DNA from: Xylanimicrobium pachnodae JCM 13526 = NBRC 107786
GTDB taxonomy: Bacteria; Actinomycetota; Actinomycetes; Actinomycetales; Cellulomonadaceae
Reading direction: 5' to 3'
Assembly (NCBI GenBank): GCA_001592145.1
Contig: BCWJ01000021.1
Span: forward strand, 1-62,030
Length of the DNA: 62,030 nucleotides
The position numbers and the translations under genes are program-made. Under the pieces are notes generated by a model, which did not search any database, was not told where the DNA came from, and saw only the letters and a program-made list of their open reading frames with translations. Numbering within the stretch: position 1 is the stretch's first letter; each line of letters begins with the position of its first letter. Of the stretch, positions 43,739 through 52,631 are shown piece after piece.

Positions 43739-46700
43739 TCAGCGACGCGGCGCCGTGCCCACCTCCGCGGCCGCCGCGACCTCGCCCAGGACGACGGCGT
43801 CCACGAGCTGACGCGCCCACGCGAGCACCTCGGCGCCGCGCAGCGGCCGCCCACCGATGCGCGCCGTCGTCGGGAACGGCACCAGGAACGCGCGGATCGC
43901 GGGCTTGAGGATGACGCCCGGGTAGAGCCGCTTGAGCCGCAGCTGCGCGGACTCGGGCAGGTCCACCGGGGCGAACCGCACGTACTTGCCCTGCGCGGTG
44001 ACGTCCGTGAGCCCGGCCCGGCGGGCGTGGTTGCGGAAGTCGGCGACGTCGAACAGCGCCGAGGCGACGTCGGGCAGCGCGCCGTAGCGGTCCGTGAGCT
44101 CCGCTCGGATCTCTGCGAGCGCCGCGGCGTCGGCGGCCGCGGCGATCTTCTTGTACGCCTCGAGCCGCAGCCGCTCGGTGGCGATGTACGACTCGGGCAG
44201 GTGCGCGTCCACGGGCAGCTCGATGGTGACCTCGGGGACCTCCTCGGGGCCGTCGCCGCGGAACGCCTGCACGGCCTCGCCCACCATGCGCACGTACAGG
44301 TCGAACCCGACGCCCGCGATGTGCCCGGACTGCTCGCCGCCCAACAGGTTGCCGGCGCCGCGGATCTCCAGGTCCTTCATGGCGATCTGCATGCCCGCGC
44401 CGAGGTCGGTGTGGGCGGCCATGGTGGACAGCCGGTCGTGGGCCTGCTCGGTGAGCGGCTTCTCCGGCGGGTAGAGGAAGTACGCGTAGGCGCGCTCGCG
44501 TCCGCGGCCCACGCGCCCGCGGAGCTGGTGGAGCTGGCTCAGGCCGAGCACGTCCGCGCGTTCGAGGACGAGCGTGTTGGCGTTGGAGATGTCCAGGCCG
44601 GTCTCGACGATGGTGGTGCACACCAGCACGTCGAGCTCCTTCTCCCAGAACCCGCGGATCACCTGGTCAAGCTGGGTCTCGCTCATCTTGCCGTGCGCGA
44701 CGCCGATGCGGGCTTCCGGCACCAGCTCGGCCAGCCGCGAGGCGGTGCGCTGGATCGACTCGACCCGGTTGTGCACGTAGAACACCTGGCCCTCGCGCAG
44801 CAGCTCGCGGCGGATGGCGGCGGAGATCTGCTTCTCCTCGTACGCGCCCACGTAGGTGAGCACGGGGTGGCGCTCCTCGGGCGGGGTGGCCAGGGTGGAC
44901 ATCTCCCGGATGCCGGTGACCGCCATCTCCAGGGTGCGCGGGATGGGGGTCGCGCTCATGGCGAGCACGTCCACGTTGGTGCGCAGCTGCTTGAGCGTCT
45001 CCTTGTGCTCGACGCCGAAGCGCTGCTCCTCGTCGATGATCACCAGGCCCAGGTCCTTGAAGTGCACGGCCCCGGTGATGAGGCGGTGCGTGCCGATGAC
45101 GACGTCGACCGTGCCGTCCCCCAGGCCCTTGATCGTCTCCTCGGACTCGCGCTTGCTCTGGAATCGGGACAGCGCCGCGACCTTCACGGGAAACCCCTGG
45201 TACCGCTCGGAGAACGTCTCGAAGTGCTGCTGGACGAGCAGCGTGGTCGGCACCAGCACGGCCACCTGCTTGCCGTCCTGCACTGCCTTGAACGCGGCCC
45301 GGATCGCGATCTCCGTCTTGCCATAGCCGACGTCGCCGCAGATGAGGCGGTCCATCGGCATGGACTTCTCCATGTCGGCCTTGACCTCGTCGATCGTGGA
45401 GAGCTGGTCGGGCGTCTCGACGTACGCGAACGCGTCCTCGAGCTCGCGCTGCCACGGGGTGTCCGGGCCGAACGCGTGCCCCTGGGTGGCCACGCGGGCC
45501 GAGTACAGACGGATCAGCTCGCCCGCGATCTCGCGCACGTGCTTGCGCGCCTTGGCCTTGGTGTTCTTCCAGTCGGCACCGCCCATCTTGGACAGGCTCG
45601 GCGCCTCGCCGCCCACGTACTTGGTGACCTGGTCGAGCTGGTCCATCGGGACGAACAGGCGGTCGCCGGGCTGGCCGCGCTTGCTGCTCGCGTACTCGAC
45701 CACCAGGTACTCGCGCGTGGCCGCGTTGGCCCCGGCACCGAGCGTGCGCTGCACCATCTCCACGAACTTGCCCACGCCGTGCTGCTCGTGCACCACGTAG
45801 TCCCCCGCCCGCAGCTGCAGGGGGTCGACGACGTTGCGGCGGCGGCTGGGCAGCTTGCGCATGTCCCGCGTGCCCGTGCCCTGGCGCCCCGTGAGGTCCG
45901 ACTCGGCGAACACGGCGAGCTTGAGGTCCGGGGCCACGAAGCCCTTGCCCACCAGGGAGGGGACCACGTGGACCACACCGACGTCGGGCACCTCGTCGAG
46001 CACCGCGTCCAGGCGGGCCGGGCAGTCGGCGGCCATGAGCTGCTCGACCATGCGCTTGGCCGGGCCGTGACCCTCCGTGGTCAGGACCAGGCGCCACTGG
46101 TCGCGCTGCAGGCGGCGCACCTCGGCCAGCGCGCGCTCCAGGTCGCCACGGTAGGACTCGACGTCGCGCGCGGCGATCGCGTGCGTCGTGACGCCGTCAG
46201 CGGCCCCGTCATCCCGCGCGGAGTCGCCGGACCCGGCGTCGTCGGCGGCGTCGGGGTCCAGGCCGAACGCGGACAGCGTCCACCAGCCCAGGCCCCGCTT
46301 CGCCGCGACCGCGCGCGTGTCCGCGAACGTCGCGAACGACGCCGCCGACAGGTCGATGGGTGCCGCACCGCCCGCGACCGCACCCGTCCAGGCCGCCGCG
46401 AGGAACTCCTCGGTGGTGGCCACCAGGTCGTGCGCGCGGCGCCGCACCCGTTCCGGCTCGTCGATCACCAGCAGGGCGTCGCCCGGCACCAGGTCGAGCA
46501 CCGGCACCATCTCGTCCACCAGGGCGGGGGCCAGCGACTCCATGCCCTCGACCGCGACGCCCGCCGCGAGCTTGTCCAGCATCTCGATGGCGTTCGGGTA
46601 CTGCTCCGCGAGCGCCGCCGCCCGCGCCCGCACGGCGTCGGTGAGCAGGATCTCGCGGCACGGCGGCGCCCACAGCCCCTGCTGCGCGATCTCCAGGGAG

Positions 46701-47362
46701 CGCTGGTCGGCCACCGAGAACCAGCGGATCTCGGAGACCTCGTCACCCCAGAACTCGACGCGCAGCGGGTGGTCCTCGGTGGGCGGGAACACGTCCAGGA
46801 TGCCGCCGCGCACCGCGAACTCCCCGCGCCGCTCCACCATGTCCACGCGCGTGTAGGCGGCCGCCACCAGCCGCTCGGCGACGTCGGTCAGGTCGGCGGT
46901 GTCGCCGTCGTGCAGCGTGACGGGCTCCAGCTCGCCCAGCCCCGCGACCACCGGCTGCAGCAGCGCACGCGTGGGCATGACCAGCACGCGGACCGGCCCG
47001 GCGGAGCCGGTCTCGGGGGCGGGGTGCGCCAGGCGGCGCAGCACCGCGATGCGCCGCGCCACGGTGTCCGCACGCGGCGAGAGCCGCTCGTGCGGCAGCG
47101 TCTCCCACGCGGGGAACACCGCGACCTCGTCGCCCTGCTCGTCCGGCAGGTAGGCGCGCACCGACGCCGCGAGCTCGTCCGCCTGCCGCCCGGTCGCCGT
47201 GACGACGACGACGGGGCGCCGCTTCGCGGCCTCCACCAGCAGCGGGGCGCGCGCCCCCTGCGGCCCGACGACGTCGACGAAGCCGCGGGTGGCGACGTCG
47301 TCCAGGGCGGCGGCGGCCCCCGGGTCGGCGAGCAGGGCGGGCACGATGCCGGTGAGGTTCAC
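43739..47362 (-). CDS. mfd: Transcription-repair coupling factor
   Basis: 1207 residues, the normal Mfd length. N-terminal UvrB-homology region; an RNA polymerase interaction domain in the middle (DYVVHEQHGVGKFVEMVQR); RecG-like translocase with Walker A CGDVGYGKTEIA (around residue 675-685) and DEEQ box IIDEEQRFGV; helicase C domain with VGRGRERAYAYF; and a C-terminal TRCF domain. It removes stalled RNA polymerase at DNA lesions and recruits UvrA. GTG 47362 starts the family-like NLTGIVPALL; GGAG lies nine bases upstream. It begins the block that elsewhere continues mazG-lpqU-eno; here the TA-like pair follows it. Confidence 0.97.
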   Translation of the reverse strand: MNLTGIVPALLADPGAAAALDDVATRGFVDVVGPQGARAPLLVEAAKRRPVVVVTATGRQADELAASVRAYLPDEQGDEVAVFPAWETLPHERLSPRADTVARRIAVLRRLAHPAPETGSAGPVRVLVMPTRALLQPVVAGLGELEPVTLHDGDTADLTDVAERLVAAAYTRVDMVERRGEFAVRGGILDVFPPTEDHPLRVEFWGDEVSEIRWFSVADQRSLEIAQQGLWAPPCREILLTDAVRARAAALAEQYPNAIEMLDKLAAGVAVEGMESLAPALVDEMVPVLDLVPGDALLVIDEPERVRRRAHDLVATTEEFLAAAWTGAVAGGAAPIDLSAASFATFADTRAVAAKRGLGWWTLSAFGLDPDAADDAGSGDSARDDGAADGVTTHAIAARDVESYRGDLERALAEVRRLQRDQWRLVLTTEGHGPAKRMVEQLMAADCPARLDAVLDEVPDVGVVHVVPSLVGKGFVAPDLKLAVFAESDLTGRQGTGTRDMRKLPSRRRNVVDPLQLRAGDYVVHEQHGVGKFVEMVQRTLGAGANAATREYLVVEYASSKRGQPGDRLFVPMDQLDQVTKYVGGEAPSLSKMGGADWKNTKAKARKHVREIAGELIRLYSARVATQGHAFGPDTPWQRELEDAFAYVETPDQLSTIDEVKADMEKSMPMDRLICGDVGYGKTEIAIRAAFKAVQDGKQVAVLVPTTLLVQQHFETFSERYQGFPVKVAALSRFQSKRESEETIKGLGDGTVDVVIGTHRLITGAVHFKDLGLVIIDEEQRFGVEHKETLKQLRTNVDVLAMSATPIPRTLEMAVTGIREMSTLATPPEERHPVLTYVGAYEEKQISAAIRRELLREGQVFYVHNRVESIQRTASRLAELVPEARIGVAHGKMSETQLDQVIRGFWEKELDVLVCTTIVETGLDISNANTLVLERADVLGLSQLHQLRGRVGRGRERAYAYFLYPPEKPLTEQAHDRLSTMAAHTDLGAGMQIAMKDLEIRGAGNLLGGEQSGHIAGVGFDLYVRMVGEAVQAFRGDGPEEVPEVTIELPVDAHLPESYIATERLRLEAYKKIAAAADAAALAEIRAELTDRYGALPDVASALFDVADFRNHARRAGLTDVTAQGKYVRFAPVDLPESAQLRLKRLYPGVILKPAIRAFLVPFPTTARIGGRPLRGAEVLAWARQLVDAVVLGEVAAAAEVGTAPRR

Positions 47363-47492
47363 GGTGAAGGACTCCGGTGGTGGGGCACGACGGCAGGCCC
47401 GGATCCTGGGGGCAGGGGTGTCCGGGCTGTCGCACCAGGGTACGCCGGGGCGCGCGCCCATCCTCAGCACCCGGGCCACCCCGGTGCTAACC

Positions 47493-47509
47493 TAAGAAAA
47501 TATAAGAAA
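47493..47509 (+). promoter_or_regulatory. AT-rich promoter with TAAGAAA direct repeats
   Basis: TAAGAAA occurs at 47493-47499 and 47503-47509, ten bases (one helical turn) apart, in the most A+T-rich stretch noticed in the window (about 47488-47514). It directly precedes the lone AAA ATPase gene and probably includes its -10 element. Confidence 0.45.
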
Positions 47510-47527
47510 CTCTATGAAGGGATCGTC

Positions 47528-48670
47528 GTGGGCCGCAGAGCGAACCCGTTCAAACCCTCGACGGGGGCAACGCCCCCGCTCCTGGTAGGCCGCCAACCAC
47601 TCCTCGACGACCTTCACGACGGGCTCGCTGACGGCCCCGGAGCCCCCGCCAGAATCACCATCTTCACCGGTGCTCGCGGTGTCGGCAAGACGGTCATGCT
47701 GTCAGAGGCAGACGACGTCGCACTTCAGCACGGCTGGCTGCACATCGATGAGACCGCAACGACCGGACTCGTCAGCCGACTCGACGAGCACGTGACGTAC
47801 GCGCTGGAGCAAGAGGACCCCCGCCCCAGGCGACGGGTCACGGGTATCGCGCTGCCCGGCAACATCGGCATCACGGCGACACTGACGCCGGAACTCTCGG
47901 TAGGGCTGCGCCGCAAGATCGGCGCACTGCTTGACCGCCTCGCAGAACGCGACCCGAACAGTGGCCTCATGATCACCGTGGACGAGGTCCAGTCCGGCAT
48001 TGCTGACCTGCGCGAGGTGGCAGTTATCACGCAACACCTCATTCGCGAGGACAGGAACGTCGCGCTGGTGCTGGCCGGGCTACCGTCCGCCGTATCCGAT
48101 CTGTTGCGCAACGACGTCGACGAGCGCGTCATGACGTTCCTGCGACGCGCCGACAAGCACGTTCTGGTGGACGTTCCCGTCGCTGAGGTCCAAGACGCAT
48201 TCGACGAAACGATCCACGCTGAGGGCCGGACGATTGACGGCGATGCGCTCGCCGCGGCGGCAGAGGCCACCTTCGGATATCCGTTCTTGATTCAGCTGGT
48301 CGGCTATCACATGTGGCGCGCCTCCGACAGTGACAACATCACGCTGGCCGACGTACGCGTGGGAATCGACGCCGCCCGGAGACGCATGGGTTCACTGGTC
48401 CACGAAACGGCGCTGGCTGACCTTTCGGACCTCGACAAGACGTTCCTGGCCGCCATGTCGCGAGATGATGGGGCATCGCGCATGAAAGACATCCGTCACC
48501 GGATGGGAGACGTGTCTCCTCAGTACGCCAACACCTACCGCGAGCGCCTGTTGGCAGCCCAGATGATCACCCAGGTGAGCTTCGGGAAGGTCGACTTCGC
48601 GCTGCCGTACCTCCGCACGTATCTGAGAGAGCATCGGGCGTCATATGGGCTGTTACCCGATGGCGATTGA
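47528..48670 (+). CDS. Lone AAA ATPase (Orc1/Cdc6-like or AAA_16 type)
   Basis: 380 residues. Walker A is FTGARGVGKTVML (about residues 46-58), Walker B is LMITVDEVQ (about 145-153), and a sensor-1-like LVLAGLPSA follows; the C-terminal third looks like a winged helix (LSDLDKTFLAAMSRDDGASRMKDIRHRMG). This matches the archaeal-type ATPases annotated as ATP-binding protein, of uncertain function, some linked to mobile elements or defence. GTG 47528 has GAAGGGA five bases upstream. The gene is visibly lower in G+C than its neighbours, uses a TTA codon (48653-48655), and stands alone between two minus-strand genes; horizontal gain is likely. Confidence 0.75.
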   Translation: MGRRANPFKPSTGATPPLLVGRQPLLDDLHDGLADGPGAPARITIFTGARGVGKTVMLSEADDVALQHGWLHIDETATTGLVSRLDEHVTYALEQEDPRPRRRVTGIALPGNIGITATLTPELSVGLRRKIGALLDRLAERDPNSGLMITVDEVQSGIADLREVAVITQHLIREDRNVALVLAGLPSAVSDLLRNDVDERVMTFLRRADKHVLVDVPVAEVQDAFDETIHAEGRTIDGDALAAAAEATFGYPFLIQLVGYHMWRASDSDNITLADVRVGIDAARRRMGSLVHETALADLSDLDKTFLAAMSRDDGASRMKDIRHRMGDVSPQYANTYRERLLAAQMITQVSFGKVDFALPYLRTYLREHRASYGLLPDGD

Positions 48671-48706
48671 GTCGGGGGCATCTTCGGAGTGCCCGTGCCG
48701 ACGGCC

Positions 48707-49288
48707 CTACGACGCGGTGTCCGGGAGACGGTCGAGCAGGGACGTGCACGCGGTCCGGTCCCCGCCCTGGCACGACTGCGCCAGGTCACGCAGCTCCTCG
48801 GCGTCGGTGGCCAGCCCCACGAGGCCGCTCGGCCCCAGGTCGCGGGCCAGGTCCCACGCCGCACCCAGGTCGCCGTCGGCCAACCGGTCCACCGCGGCCG
48901 ACACCGGGGCGTACTGGCCGGACACCTGCGCGAGCCCGTCCAGGCCGTCTTGCAGGTCATCGCCGTACGCGTCCCACGCCCAGTACAGCGCCAGGCCCAC
49001 CACCGCGACGACGACGAGCTGAAGCGCACCCAGGGTGATGCCGGCGCGCGCGAGTCCCCGCCCGCGCGTGCCGCGCCGGGAGGTGCGGGCCAGCCCGACG
49101 ACGCCGAGCAGGATCGAGAGCGCACCCAGCACGGGCACCAGCACCCCGAACAGCGCGGTGACCAACGACGCCCGGCACGGCCCGTCGGTGACGTCCGGCG
49201 CCGGCAGGTACACGCCCGCGGCGCCGTGCCGGGGCAGAGCGGGCAGCTCGCGCAGCGGTGGTGGTTCGAGTGCGGCGGCATGGCTCAC
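48707..49288 (-). CDS. DUF4190-type membrane protein
   Basis: 193 residues. Two hydrophobic helices (LVTALFGVLVPVLGALSILLG and LGALQLVVVAVVGLALYWAW) separated by a short basic loop (GLARTSRRGTRGRGLARAG) match DUF4190. The extracytoplasmic C-terminal ~95 residues are acidic, with two Cys (SCQGGDRTAC) that may form a disulphide. GTG 49288 has GAGGAGG about seven bases upstream, and the longer frame has no ribosome site. The role is unknown. It converges with the AAA ATPase gene. Confidence 0.7.
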   Translation of the reverse strand: MSHAAALEPPPLRELPALPRHGAAGVYLPAPDVTDGPCRASLVTALFGVLVPVLGALSILLGVVGLARTSRRGTRGRGLARAGITLGALQLVVVAVVGLALYWAWDAYGDDLQDGLDGLAQVSGQYAPVSAAVDRLADGDLGAAWDLARDLGPSGLVGLATDAEELRDLAQSCQGGDRTACTSLLDRLPDTAS

Positions 49289-49344
49289 CGGGGTGACCTC
49301 CTCGTCGGGGACGCGCCCGACAGTAGCGGAGGCGGCACCGGTCC

Positions 49345-49363
49345 CGACAGGCTCGACCACCGG
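49345..49363. repeat. Partial copy of the 11161 dispersed repeat
   Basis: CGACAGGCTCGACCACCGG is identical to 11170-11188. The second arm of the palindrome is missing, so this is a half element, lying in the gap between the GT8 and DUF4190 genes. Confidence 0.7.
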
Positions 49364-49374
49364 GTGGGCGGCAG

Positions 49375-50301
49375 CTACGGGCGGGGCAGCGCGGAGGTCC
49401 GCAACCTGCGGCGCACCGCGCGGGCGGCGTTCGCGGCGGCGTCCGTCCACGCCGCAAGGCGCGGGCGCTGGGGGCGCCAGCCGGCCCACCCGGACTGGTC
49501 CACCGCCTCGAACCACAGGTCACGCCGCGGGTGCGACGAACCTGGCTCCCACGGCTTGTCACGCTCCGTGTAGTGCACCACCAGGGGGTCGGCCACGCCG
49601 GCGGCGGCGTCGTCGGGGTCGAGCGCCCACGAGCAGCCGTCGAACAGGTCGTTGGTCTGCACGTTCCACCGGCGCGGCAGCGCCTTCCACCGGCCTTCGA
49701 GCACCGCGTTGAGCGCATCCTGGTCCGCGTACAGGGGTCGCGTGCGGCGCAGGATCTCCAGGCACCGCTCCCCTACCCGCTCGTCCCGCCACCGCGCCAC
49801 GTCGATCACCAGCACGCCCGCGTTGAAGTACGGGGCCGACGGCGTCTGGCCGAGCTCGCGCCAGCACGGCTGGAACCCGCGCGCGGGGAACGGGTTGCCC
49901 GCGTCGCGCACCGCGCCCACGACGGCGTCACCCAGGTCCAGGTGCGCGGCAGGCAGCAGCGACCCCGTCACGACGACGTCCGAGTCGAGGTAGAGCACCC
50001 GGTCGACGTCGGCGGGGAGCAGCTCGGCCAGCCACAGCCGGTACAGGGTGGCCGCCGAGATCCAGTCGGGGAAGTGCGCGCCGGCCACGGCCGTGGCATC
50101 GACGGCGTACCACAGCACCTCGACGGCCTTGAGCGACGCGGTGACCCGGCGCTGCACCTCCGGCGCCAGGCCCGAGTGCATGGCGTGCACGCGCACGGTG
50201 GCGGCGGGGTCACCCACCGCCCGGTCGAGCGAGGTGAGTGTCACCGCCAGGGGCAGGGCGTAGTTCGCGTCCACGCAGACGACGACGTCGAGGTCGGCCA
50301 C
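49375..50301 (-). CDS. Family 8 glycosyltransferase (LgtC/GlgA-like)
   Basis: 308 residues, GT-A fold. N-terminal DLDVVVCVDANYALPLAVTL binds the nucleotide sugar; the metal-binding DxD is VLYLDSDVVV; NAGVLVIDVARW and the C-terminal VVHYTERDKPW complete the GT8 pattern. It transfers galactose or glucose with retention of configuration onto a surface glycan. GTG 50301 is chosen with GGGGGAGG seven bases upstream; GTG 50307 overlaps the stop of the upstream acyltransferase gene. It belongs to the exopolysaccharide locus. Confidence 0.88.
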   Translation of the reverse strand: MADLDVVVCVDANYALPLAVTLTSLDRAVGDPAATVRVHAMHSGLAPEVQRRVTASLKAVEVLWYAVDATAVAGAHFPDWISAATLYRLWLAELLPADVDRVLYLDSDVVVTGSLLPAAHLDLGDAVVGAVRDAGNPFPARGFQPCWRELGQTPSAPYFNAGVLVIDVARWRDERVGERCLEILRRTRPLYADQDALNAVLEGRWKALPRRWNVQTNDLFDGCSWALDPDDAAAGVADPLVVHYTERDKPWEPGSSHPRRDLWFEAVDQSGWAGWRPQRPRLAAWTDAAANAARAVRRRLRTSALPRP

Positions 50302-50303
50302 GA

Positions 50304-50900
50304 TCACACCTCCCCCTCCGGGGCGAGCACCCCGTCGACCTCGCGGTACCGCTCCCCCGTCGCCGGGCAGGTCCACACGCCGTCGCCGTCGTCGGCCAGC
50401 GGCACCCCGGCCCGGCCGACCCACCGGAGCCGGCGCGCGGGCACCCCGGCGACCAGCGCGAAGTCGGGCACGTCCGCCGTCACCACGGACCCTGCCGCCA
50501 CGGTGGCCCAGCGCCCGATCGTCACCGGGGCGATGCACACCGCGCGTGCCCCCACGGCCGCGCCCTCACGCACGGTGACGCCCACGGCGTCCCAGTCGTG
50601 CGCCGACTTCAAGGTGCCGTCCGGGTTGACGGCGCGCGGGTACAGGTCGTTCGTCAGCACGGCGGCCGGACCGATGAACACACCGTCCTCCAGGACGGCC
50701 GGCTCGTACACGAGCGCGTAGTTCTGGAGCTTGCAGTTCGCGCCGAGCCGGACGCCCGGACCCACGTAGGAACCTCGCCCCAGCGTGCACCCCGGGCCCA
50801 CCACCGCGTCCTCACGCACCTGCGCGAGATGCCACACCGTGGCACCCGCCCCGATCGTCGCCGCGGCGTCGACGTCGGCCGACTCGGCAATGCGCACCAC
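50304..50900 (-). CDS. Hexapeptide-repeat acyltransferase (WbpD/WlbB-like)
   Basis: 198-residue left-handed beta-helix protein with many hexapeptide repeats (IGAGATVWHLAQV, VGPGCTLGRGSYVGPG). The segment CKLQNYALVYEPAVLEDGVF strongly resembles WbpD/WlbB, which N-acetylate 3-amino sugars for O-antigen synthesis, and the C-terminal VWTCPATGERY also occurs in that group. It probably acetylates a nucleotide-linked amino sugar; no aminotransferase is seen nearby. GTG 50900 has GGGGGAG upstream. It overlaps the GT8 gene and is divergent from the LuxR gene. Confidence 0.82.
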   Translation of the reverse strand: MVRIAESADVDAAATIGAGATVWHLAQVREDAVVGPGCTLGRGSYVGPGVRLGANCKLQNYALVYEPAVLEDGVFIGPAAVLTNDLYPRAVNPDGTLKSAHDWDAVGVTVREGAAVGARAVCIAPVTIGRWATVAAGSVVTADVPDFALVAGVPARRLRWVGRAGVPLADDGDGVWTCPATGERYREVDGVLAPEGEV

Positions 50901-51113
50901 TCTTGCTCCCCCTGCTGCCCGGACCCGGTCGTGCCCAGTGTGTCAGCGGGCCCGGACGCGCTACCGCATGCCACTGCCAGTTCACCCGGGGCACCGCCGA
51001 TTTCGCCCCGGCTCTCACCCTCCACGAGGCGAGGGCGGACCTACCGTGGTGCCAGACCTTGAAGCCAGCGCCCCGGCCCCACCGTCGGCGCCCGAACGGG
51101 CGGGCAGCACACC

Positions 51114-51839
51114 GTGACCATGACCACCACCGCACAGCGCCGGGCAGCGACGCCCGGAACCCTGACGCGCAGCCGGTACCGAGTCCTGGTGGTCGAGGGG
51201 CAGACCCTGCTCGCCGAGGCGCTGGAGCTCGCCCTCTCCATCGAGGGGTACGACGTGCACACCGTCGCCGTGCCGCACCGGCACCGCACCCCCGAGGCGC
51301 TGCTCACGGTCCTGCTGCGGCACCAGCCCCGACTCGTGCTCCTCGACCTCGAGCTGGCCGGGGACGGCGACTGCGCCGCGCTGGTGCGGCCGCTCGCCGC
51401 CGCGGGGATCGAGGTCGTCGGCGTCACCGCCTCCGCCGACCGCGCGCGCTGGGGCGCGGCGCTCGTCGGCGGGGCGCGGACCGTGCTGTCCAAGTCGGGA
51501 CCCCTGCGGGGCACCACGTCAGCCGTGCGCCGGATCAGCCTGGGCCAGCCCGTGCTCGCCCACGAGGAGCGCGAGGACCTGGTGCGCGCGTGGTACGCCC
51601 GGCGCGCCGAGCACCACGAGGTCACCGAGCGCATGGCCCGCCTGTCCCCGCGCGAGTCCCAGGTGCTGGGACACCTGATGCGCGGTCGCACCGTCCACGA
51701 GATCGCGACCGCCGCCGTGGTGTCCCCGGCGACCGTGCGCACCCAGGTGAAGTCGATCCTCGCGAAGCTCGACGTGTCGTCGCAGCTCACCGCCGTCGGC
51801 CTCGCCTACCAGGTCGGCTGGCAGCCGCCGGTCGTATGA
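51114..51839 (+). CDS. LuxR-type response regulator with altered receiver
   Basis: 241 residues. A receiver-like domain (about 22-140) has the phosphoacceptor-like Asp78 in LVLLDLEL and Lys in VLSKSG, but the N-terminal acidic pair is VVEGQ (Glu28-Gly29), so one acidic residue is lost. The C-terminal LuxR HTH (about 177-235) contains LSPRESQVLGHLMRG...VSPATVRTQVKSILAKL. Phosphorylation-independent action is possible. GTG 51114 has only a weak G-rich site. It overlaps the LCP-like gene (ATGA) and probably regulates the exopolysaccharide locus. No sensor kinase is present. Confidence 0.83.
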   Translation: MTMTTTAQRRAATPGTLTRSRYRVLVVEGQTLLAEALELALSIEGYDVHTVAVPHRHRTPEALLTVLLRHQPRLVLLDLELAGDGDCAALVRPLAAAGIEVVGVTASADRARWGAALVGGARTVLSKSGPLRGTTSAVRRISLGQPVLAHEEREDLVRAWYARRAEHHEVTERMARLSPRESQVLGHLMRGRTVHEIATAAVVSPATVRTQVKSILAKLDVSSQLTAVGLAYQVGWQPPVV

Positions 51840-52597
51840 CGGCGCAGACCGCCACGGTGACCGAGCCGCCCACGACCCGGCCGCGGCGGCACCGGCACCC
51901 CGCCCTGCGCCGCGCGCTCATGGCGGCCGTGGCACTGGTCGCCGTCCTGATCGCCGTCGTCGGCGGCGCCGTCGCCCACCTCACCGGGAACCTGGACCGC
52001 GTCGACGGCGCCTTCGACGGGCTCACGGACCGGCCCGTCAAGGTGTCGCCCGACGCCGTCGACGTGCTCGTCACCAGCACCGACCTGGCCTCCGTGGTGC
52101 ACGTGGACGGCGACCGCTCGCGCGTCACGATGATCCTGCTGCCCCCGGCCACCGCGGATGTCGGCTCCGTCGAACGCCTCACGGGGGTGCGGATCGACCA
52201 CTACGCCGCCTTCGACTGGTCGCTCATGGCGGCCCTCGAACCCACGGCCGGCCAGTTCTGGCCCCCGTACGAGCCCGCAGCCGACCCGGCCGAGACGATG
52301 CGGCGGCAGGAGGACTACCTGCGGATGGTCATCAGCGGCAACGTGCACCAGGAGATGGCGCGCGACCCCGTGCTGCTCTACCGGTTCCTGGACACCGTCA
52401 GCTCCCACGCCACGCTGGACGGCGACTGGAGCGTCCCGGACCTGGCACGGCTGGCGTTCTCCCTGCACGCCATCCGCGCCTGGGACATCCAGTACGTCAC
52501 CGCACCCAGCGGCCCGACCGCCACCGAGTTCTGGGACGCCGTCCGGCACGACCGGACAGGTCACCTCGCCGAGCTGGCGGGCTCCGGGTCCCAGTAG
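51836..52597 (+). CDS. Shortened LytR-CpsA-Psr-like membrane protein
   Basis: 253 residues. A polar N-terminus, one helix (ALMAAVALVAVLIAVVGGAVA) and an extracytoplasmic domain with LCP landmarks: NLDRVDGAFDGLTDRP, VDGDRSRVTMILLPP, then directly VERLTGVRIDHYAAFDWS. In complete LCP proteins about 40-60 residues, including the active-site Arg/Asp segment (SIPRDtwV), lie between the last two; they are absent here. Ligase activity is therefore doubtful; it may sense or bind polyprenyl glycans. It overlaps the LuxR gene and is convergent with the Alg13/14-like gene. Confidence 0.65.
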   Translation: MTAQTATVTEPPTTRPRRHRHPALRRALMAAVALVAVLIAVVGGAVAHLTGNLDRVDGAFDGLTDRPVKVSPDAVDVLVTSTDLASVVHVDGDRSRVTMILLPPATADVGSVERLTGVRIDHYAAFDWSLMAALEPTAGQFWPPYEPAADPAETMRRQEDYLRMVISGNVHQEMARDPVLLYRFLDTVSSHATLDGDWSVPDLARLAFSLHAIRAWDIQYVTAPSGPTATEFWDAVRHDRTGHLAELAGSGSQ

Positions 52598-52631
52598 CCG
52601 CTGCCAGGACCTCAGCCGGGCGCGGCGGACC

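Noticed and set aside
43667-47527. Extension of the AAA ATPase frame to 1667 residues
   Set aside because: The extra ~1290 codons are antisense to mfd. The ATPase begins at GTG 47528 with a good ribosome site.
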